From Jeotgalibaca sp052266715 (GTDB lineage: Bacteria > Bacillota > Bacilli > Lactobacillales > Aerococcaceae): 24,541 bases of DNA. The stretch is from the NCBI GenBank assembly GCA_052266715.1, contig JBQPRB010000015.1; one strand, written 5' to 3'. Under the pieces are notes generated by a model, which had not been told where the DNA came from, did not search any database, and worked only from the letters and a program-made list of their open reading frames with translations. How positions within the stretch are numbered: the first letter of the stretch is position 1; every line of letters starts with the position of its first letter. The position numbers were made by a program, and so were the translations under genes. This document shows positions 20,786 to 24,541 of this stretch, piece after piece.

Positions 20786-22759
20786 TTATTTTGTTGGGAA
20801 TGGCACAACGTTGCCTCCAAATGGTTTATCTGGAAAAACAGGGCCTCTTTTTTTGCGTAATAAAACCGATATTTTCGCTTCTTCTTCATCCAGGTCTTCA
20901 CTTTCGAAACGGGCAAAGAGGACTTCATCATTATCGATCAACGTTGCTAAAATACGATTATCGGTACGCGGGATATAGCCCAGCATATAACCGTCTTCCA
21001 GTGTAACAGCAATGGCTTTGGGATCGAATTCATTGCTCGGTTCCCTAACCAGTTGCAAAACTTTTCCTTTGATGACAACTTCTTCGGCAATTGTTAAATC
21101 CCGAAATCGTGTGCCAACAATTTTTGTATCCAATATCACTGCGTCAGATGTGGTTTCATTTTCGATTACATTTGAAACAGGTAGATATTTGACTTCTTTT
21201 TCCGGTCCTATTTCCATATGCAACAACTTATAGACAATTCGACTATTTTTTCTGTTCTCTTCTTCTTCACGCAGTGTTTCCAACGCTGTCAGAACGGTAT
21301 CGTCATCCTCCCACTCATCGGCATACTTGCGTAAAACCAATAAGGCCATACGACGGAGTTTCGGTTGATAGTATCCCAATATTTTGATACACCACTCGAT
21401 ATCAAAGAAATCCTGTTCAAGCATATTCTTCAAAAGTGCTTCCAACCACATGTTCACTTTAACCAGATCACTGGATTGGGGTTCTGAATTTTCCACAAAA
21501 AGTAACGGCAATTCAAATAATTGCTCACTCAGTAAAGCGAAGAGGTAATCACTCGCTTCCTGAAAGTATTTTTCCGGATAGTGAACCAGAAAGAAATCAA
21601 GTAAATTTAAGCCCAATGGATTACGTGCCAGCATTGTCGAGAACACATGAAAATCCGGTTTCATTTCCAAAAATTGCAACGTATTTACAATCAGGTAGTC
21701 GGTTTCATTTGGGTTAATCATTTCCTTCATCACGGTATGTTGCCATTTTGGTTTATTGAGGAATACTTCCACAGAACGGATGAGTTTTTCGTAGCGATCG
21801 AATCGATGGTTCCAATAACTGTTGATCGGTTCAGATTCATTGACTTGTGCATCCAAATATTGGTAATCATATTTCCAGCTATCAATAACTTTTAACCAAA
21901 TCGTAACTAAAGCGGCCTCATCAATAAAGGTATTGGCAAAAGTCCGATGTTCAACAAGTTTTTCCATAAAGCTCAATGCCTGGGCCGATAAAGATTTTTG
22001 CTCGAGTTGTTCTTGGTAAGCCATGATATACATGAAATCACTATAATTCTCTTCATCGATTTCTGTTTCAAATAGGTGATGGCGAATGTCCGTTTTTTGT
22101 AAGGCGATATTGACGTAAATATTGGACAACAAATTACTTTTTACGCCACTCTTGATGACCCACTTTTGTTGTTCTTCTGTGATGGGTTTCAGTTGAAACA
22201 GAGCCGCCAAACGTCCATAACCGGTTGTATGTTGCACCAGGTCGAACAGGATTTCATTATGTCGAAAATGTGCATGATAGATACTTTCTGTAACGTAGAT
22301 GGTGAACTCACTATGATAGCCGAGAACCTTGAAAATTTTTAAGGTAATATCATGTGGGTAGAACCCGATCAGGATAATACCTAATTTCACCATATCCGCT
22401 TCACGACTATTTCGAGCCAGTTTCATTCCTAAATCATGTAATTCAAGTTGCGTAAATGAGCCAATTTCGATCAACACACGTAACCTTTCCCTGAGTTCGA
22501 TAAAGAACGTCCGGATTGGTTGTTCCAGCAGTAGTTTCGCTATTTTTTCCACTTCATCGGTAGTGATAGCTTCACGAATCGCATCACAACAATTACGTGC
22601 CATATCTTCCTTTTGGCTATAGGAAATCCCTTCACTCAGCAAGATATACAGAGTATCCTCTCTGCCTGCTGTTTCAGTGTCTTGAAAAACATAAGGTAAG
22701 GCTGGATGCTCTTCACGTTTTTTTAAAATAGTTTCATAAATACTTTCATGATCCGCCAT
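20786..22759 (-). CDS. HIRAN-domain protein with long helical repeat region
   Basis: 657 residues from MADHESIYETILKKREEHPA. About residues 1-540 are helical and repeat-like; segments such as IEWCIKILGYYQPKLRRMALLVLRKYA resemble HEAT repeats. Near residues 560-640 comes a HIRAN domain: KIVGTRFRDL, then LVREPSNEFDPKAIAVTLEDGYMLGYIPRTDN, which has the canonical REPxNxxDPxAIAV and G.L/M-G-Y-I-P pattern. HIRAN domains bind ends of single-stranded DNA in HLTF-type repair proteins; alone they are found in uncharacterised bacterial proteins. ATG 22759 follows GGAGGG at a good distance; 38 further upstream codons lack a start signal. Flanked by hairpin terminators on both sides. Role in DNA damage or replication is inference. 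Confidence 0.82.
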   Translation of the reverse strand: MADHESIYETILKKREEHPALPYVFQDTETAGREDTLYILLSEGISYSQKEDMARNCCDAIREAITTDEVEKIAKLLLEQPIRTFFIELRERLRVLIEIGSFTQLELHDLGMKLARNSREADMVKLGIILIGFYPHDITLKIFKVLGYHSEFTIYVTESIYHAHFRHNEILFDLVQHTTGYGRLAALFQLKPITEEQQKWVIKSGVKSNLLSNIYVNIALQKTDIRHHLFETEIDEENYSDFMYIMAYQEQLEQKSLSAQALSFMEKLVEHRTFANTFIDEAALVTIWLKVIDSWKYDYQYLDAQVNESEPINSYWNHRFDRYEKLIRSVEVFLNKPKWQHTVMKEMINPNETDYLIVNTLQFLEMKPDFHVFSTMLARNPLGLNLLDFFLVHYPEKYFQEASDYLFALLSEQLFELPLLFVENSEPQSSDLVKVNMWLEALLKNMLEQDFFDIEWCIKILGYYQPKLRRMALLVLRKYADEWEDDDTVLTALETLREEEENRKNSRIVYKLLHMEIGPEKEVKYLPVSNVIENETTSDAVILDTKIVGTRFRDLTIAEEVVIKGKVLQLVREPSNEFDPKAIAVTLEDGYMLGYIPRTDNRILATLIDNDEVLFARFESEDLDEEEAKISVLLRKKRGPVFPDKPFGGNVVPFPTK

Positions 22760-22824
22760 AACAACCCTCCTACTGTATTGTTTCTTTATCTTGATGATAA
22801 CATAATCAAAGGACATAAAGGCAC

Positions 22825-22858
22825 AAAAAATCGCGGTTTGGATTAACCGCGATTTTTT
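22825..22858. terminator. Bidirectional-looking intrinsic terminator of the DUF975 operon
   Basis: AAAAAATCGCGGTT (22825-22838) and AACCGCGATTTTTT (22845-22858) pair perfectly with a six-base loop. On the minus strand it ends the DUF975 operon. Confidence 0.9.
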
Positions 22859-22872
22859 AGATTCATTATTCA

Positions 22873-23622
22873 TTATAGTTGGGTGTAAAACGCCGCTCTG
22901 GCAGAACTACGCCTTGGCTCTAATATAAATGTGAGGATAATGATGATAATGCCCACGATAATCGCGCCGACAAATATCCACACGAAGGTTAAACCGGACC
23001 ACTGATCTGAATTTCCCGTGATCGAGGCACTAAAGAAGGCAAGACCCGCAATCCAGATCAAGATGGGGACAAAATAGAGGAAGGAGTAGTAAAACTCGAG
23101 ACGGAAAAGCCGCCATTTGTTCCCTTGCATCAAAGCATCGCTCTTGGCTAATATTTCCTGGTTTGGTAAATCGGGTTCATCATAGTAGATGAAATCAGCC
23201 ATTGCCCATGCATAGGTTTTGATAATACCCGGTATGATAAATAATAATGACCAAAGCATGATAAATAGTTGTTTACGGAAAGCAAAACCGACAACTTTCA
23301 TTGGTTGATATTTAAACGGCATAAAGAGATGACCTACTGACATTTTATCTCCGTCCTGGATATCCAAAAAGCCCCAATGCAGGCCAATGGTTAAAAGTGC
23401 CATAATAAAAGAAGCAATAATCGAAAAAGTGACACTAATGACTAATTCTCCTCCTGACAACTGTTCGCTATAGCCATTTGTTGTAAAACCCAACTCGGGG
23501 GTAAATAACGATTGTAAAATGGAACTAATAACAGTGATGATGAAAAAATTCCCGATTGCGGCTAAATAATTGCCGCGTAGATTATCGCTACCCTGACGCC
23601 GAATATCAGCATTGCTCAGCAT
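22873..23622 (-). CDS. DUF975 family membrane protein
   Basis: 249 residues. The N-terminus (MLSNADIRRQGSDNLRGNYL) and FRKQLFIMLWSLLFIIPGII then KTYAWAMADFIYYDEP are diagnostic of DUF975. SDALMQGNKWRLFRLEFYYSFLY is the conserved middle segment after the P-D-L-P-NQEIL loop. Roughly six membrane helices. The ATG has GGAAGGTG upstream. It follows the zinc-ribbon gene by 15 bases and is the last gene of the unit. Function unknown; the family is common in Firmicutes. Confidence 0.9.
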   Translation of the reverse strand: MLSNADIRRQGSDNLRGNYLAAIGNFFIITVISSILQSLFTPELGFTTNGYSEQLSGGELVISVTFSIIASFIMALLTIGLHWGFLDIQDGDKMSVGHLFMPFKYQPMKVVGFAFRKQLFIMLWSLLFIIPGIIKTYAWAMADFIYYDEPDLPNQEILAKSDALMQGNKWRLFRLEFYYSFLYFVPILIWIAGLAFFSASITGNSDQWSGLTFVWIFVGAIIVGIIIIILTFILEPRRSSARAAFYTQL

Positions 23623-23637
23623 CTTAACACCTTCCTT

Positions 23638-24012
23638 TTATTTAAGATTTTGTCCGCAGTTCGGGCAGAAATTTGCCCCCACTTCATGTATTTGCCCACA
23701 ATTAGGACAGCGACTTGTTTCTGGGTTCGAACCTACTTGATATAATGTTAAGTCGTCTTCAGTGATTGTGGTAGGCCTTCCTTTTTCGATCGCTTTACCT
23801 ACTTCCGGTTTCAGCTGGTAGAAAGTATCGCAACAGGTCGTTTTAACAATGTAACGCTTGCCGAACGTAATGATGGGAATAAAAAACAGTCTGAAGCGAT
23901 TTCCTACCAAGTAAACCTCATACCTGCCAAAATGACCACATTCTTTGCAAGTTATGGTTTGGTTATAGTCCAATAGTTTTTGAAAATATTTAATATCAAA
24001 AAATAATATCAT
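23638..24012 (-). CDS. Double zinc-ribbon protein
   Basis: 124 residues. An N-terminal CKECGHFGRYEVY and a later TTCCDTFYQL form one likely metal site around a basic, hydrophobic middle (VGNRFRLFFIPIITFGKRY). The C-terminus carries a second, canonical zinc ribbon, RCPNCGQIHEVGANFCPNCG. Proteins with this layout are widespread in lactic acid bacteria and unstudied. The upstream Shine-Dalgarno is weak (AAAGTG). It sits between the YdbC-type gene (14 bases) and the DUF975 gene (15 bases), probably one operon. Confidence 0.82.
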   Translation of the reverse strand: MILFFDIKYFQKLLDYNQTITCKECGHFGRYEVYLVGNRFRLFFIPIITFGKRYIVKTTCCDTFYQLKPEVGKAIEKGRPTTITEDDLTLYQVGSNPETSRCPNCGQIHEVGANFCPNCGQNLK

Positions 24013-24026
24013 CTTTTACACACTTT

Positions 24027-24239
24027 CTATTTAATGATCAGTAATCGCAACTGGCCTACTTCTTCTTCCGTCAAAGTAATCCCTTTACTCATCTTCGTAT
24101 GATCGGGACTCCAATCGCGGATATCATATTTTTCCTGACCGCCGTTCCAGCTCACAATATTCAATTCCTTGGTCCAGCCATTTGGGGAAGTACTCAATAC
24201 CCCAACATGTGCGACGATTTCATATTTAATATCTGCCAT
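24027..24239 (-). CDS. YdbC/PC4-type single-stranded DNA-binding protein
   Basis: 70 residues, MADIKYEIVAHVGVLSTSPN then GWTKELNIVSWNGGQEKYDIRDWSPDHTKMSKGITLTEEEVGQL. The KELN.VSWNGG.EKYDIR.W pattern, a curved four-stranded sheet followed by one helix, is that of bacterial PC4 homologues such as Lactococcus YdbC, which bind single-stranded nucleic acid as dimers. AAGGAG lies upstream of ATG 24239; a TTG one codon earlier is unlikely to be used. First gene of the operon with the zinc-ribbon and DUF975 genes. Confidence 0.9.
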   Translation of the reverse strand: MADIKYEIVAHVGVLSTSPNGWTKELNIVSWNGGQEKYDIRDWSPDHTKMSKGITLTEEEVGQLRLLIIK

Positions 24240-24261
24240 CAATAATCACTCCTTAATTTGT

Positions 24262-24273
24262 TTACTATAGTAA
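24262..24273. promoter_or_regulatory. Palindrome in the promoter region of the YdbC-type operon
   Basis: TTACTATAGTAA is a perfect 12-base palindrome 22 bases upstream of the YdbC-type start. It could be an operator or contain the -10; no -35 is clear. Confidence 0.3.
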
Positions 24274-24286
24274 GTCTAAGTTTTTT

Positions 24287-24307
24287 TTGCTTAAAAAGCA
24301 ATTTTTT
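24287..24307 (+). terminator. Terminator-like hairpin next to the right IS copy
   Basis: TTGCTT (24287-24292) and AAGCAA (24296-24301) form a six-bp stem with AAA loop and six T after it. No plus-strand gene lies upstream within the window, so what it ends is unclear. The IS begins four bases after the T-run. Confidence 0.5.
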
Positions 24308-24407
24308 GATTGTGGGCAGGAAACACGGTCTTTCAAGGCCGTGATGAATGCCCACTTTCTTTTTTATTTTCAATAGATATTGTTACACATGGTAAAAAAA
24401 TAAGTGA

Positions 24408-24413
24408 TATAAT
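24408..24413 (+). promoter_or_regulatory. -10 box of tnpA (right copy)
   Basis: TATAAT six bases before the tnpA ATG, as in the other copy; TTACAC at 24383-24388 is a possible -35 at a long 19-base spacing. Confidence 0.4.
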
Positions 24414-24419
24414 TGTCAT

Positions 24420-24541
24420 ATGAATAAAGAAAACAAACTCACACATGGTCGGACTTCTGTTTACAACCTGAACTATCATATCGTTTGGGGAACGAAGTAC
24501 CGAAACAAAATCCTCCAAGGGGAGGTCGAGGAAACCCTGAA
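24420..24541 (+). CDS. tnpA: IS200/IS605 family transposase TnpA, 5' part only (cut by window edge)
   Basis: Encodes the same N-terminus as the copy at 1-122 (MNKENKLTHGRTSVYNLNYH, then IVWGTKYRNKIL), identical at every base. The HUH and catalytic Tyr motifs lie past the window edge. No Shine-Dalgarno upstream. Y1 transposases of this family move single-stranded DNA and cut at a short target without duplicating it. Confidence 0.9.
   Translation, partial: MNKENKLTHGRTSVYNLNYHIVWGTKYRNKILQGEVEETL

Larger units (their letters stand above)
24312..24541 (+). mobile_element. IS200-type insertion sequence, left end plus start of tnpA (partial, inverted relative to the first copy)
   Basis: Same element as at 1-231 in the opposite orientation. 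Its left-end hairpin (24312-24355) has interior mismatches where the other copy is perfectly paired; apart from these six bases, only three single-base differences separate the copies before the coding part. Preceded by TTTTTGATT as in the other copy. Confidence 0.8.

Noticed and set aside
1..24541. Whole window as a composite transposon flanked by inverted IS copies
   Set aside because: The outermost 125 bases at each end are identical inverted sequence inside tnpA, which is what contig ends at a repeat look like. IS200-type elements use single-strand transposition and are not known to form compound transposons this way, and the interior is mostly ordinary chromosomal genes.
1..24541. CRISPR array, tRNA or rRNA genes, prophage
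   Set aside because: No regularly spaced repeats, no cloverleaf or rRNA sequence that I can recognise, and no phage structural or integrase genes.

Overview
The window looks like chromosome from a low-to-mid GC Gram-positive bacterium, probably a lactic acid bacterium. My best guess is a Carnobacteriaceae-type genus of the Lactobacillales, inferred from protein families and strong AGGAGG-type ribosome binding sites rather than from any marker gene. Both ends lie inside identical, inverted 5' parts of an IS200/IS605 tnpA gene, so the window is most likely a contig bounded by copies of this insertion sequence.

Left part (about 230-6000, all minus strand) is a series of small accessory and stress-type operons. 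They are a PadR regulator with a HAAS-domain membrane protein; a heliorhodopsin (type-3 rhodopsin) operon with two small membrane proteins upstream and an Imm-5-like protein downstream; an lmo0937-type mini membrane protein; an unrecognised soluble protein with a small lipoprotein; and a VOC/PhnB-like protein. The heliorhodopsin keeps the retinal-binding Lys and counterion Glu and is the most notable gene here. No retinal or carotenoid synthesis gene is present in the window.

Middle (6100-12400, minus strand): the right-end hairpins and last 47 codons of a degraded IS605-type tnpB abut the stop codon of a GC-rich RlmD-type 23S rRNA methyltransferase gene. These are followed by an XRE regulator/DUF6442 pair with a palindromic operator, a PTS EIIC-only permease, and the conserved dgkB-rlmD pair, which supplies a second RlmD paralogue.

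Right part (12600-24300): nrdJ (B12-dependent ribonucleotide reductase, with an NrdR-box-like palindrome) on the plus strand; two tandem MFS exporters on the minus strand; uvrC and a degV-family gene on the plus strand; then, on the minus strand, a HIRAN-domain protein, a DUF975 membrane protein, a zinc-ribbon protein and a YdbC/PC4-type ssDNA-binding protein. An unusually long, nearly perfect hairpin of about 97 nt lies between the convergent degV-family and HIRAN genes.

Most transcription units end in recognisable intrinsic terminators. Both IS copies sit directly 3' of terminator-like hairpins, which suggests target choice at terminator T-tracts. I see no rRNA, tRNA, CRISPR array or prophage.
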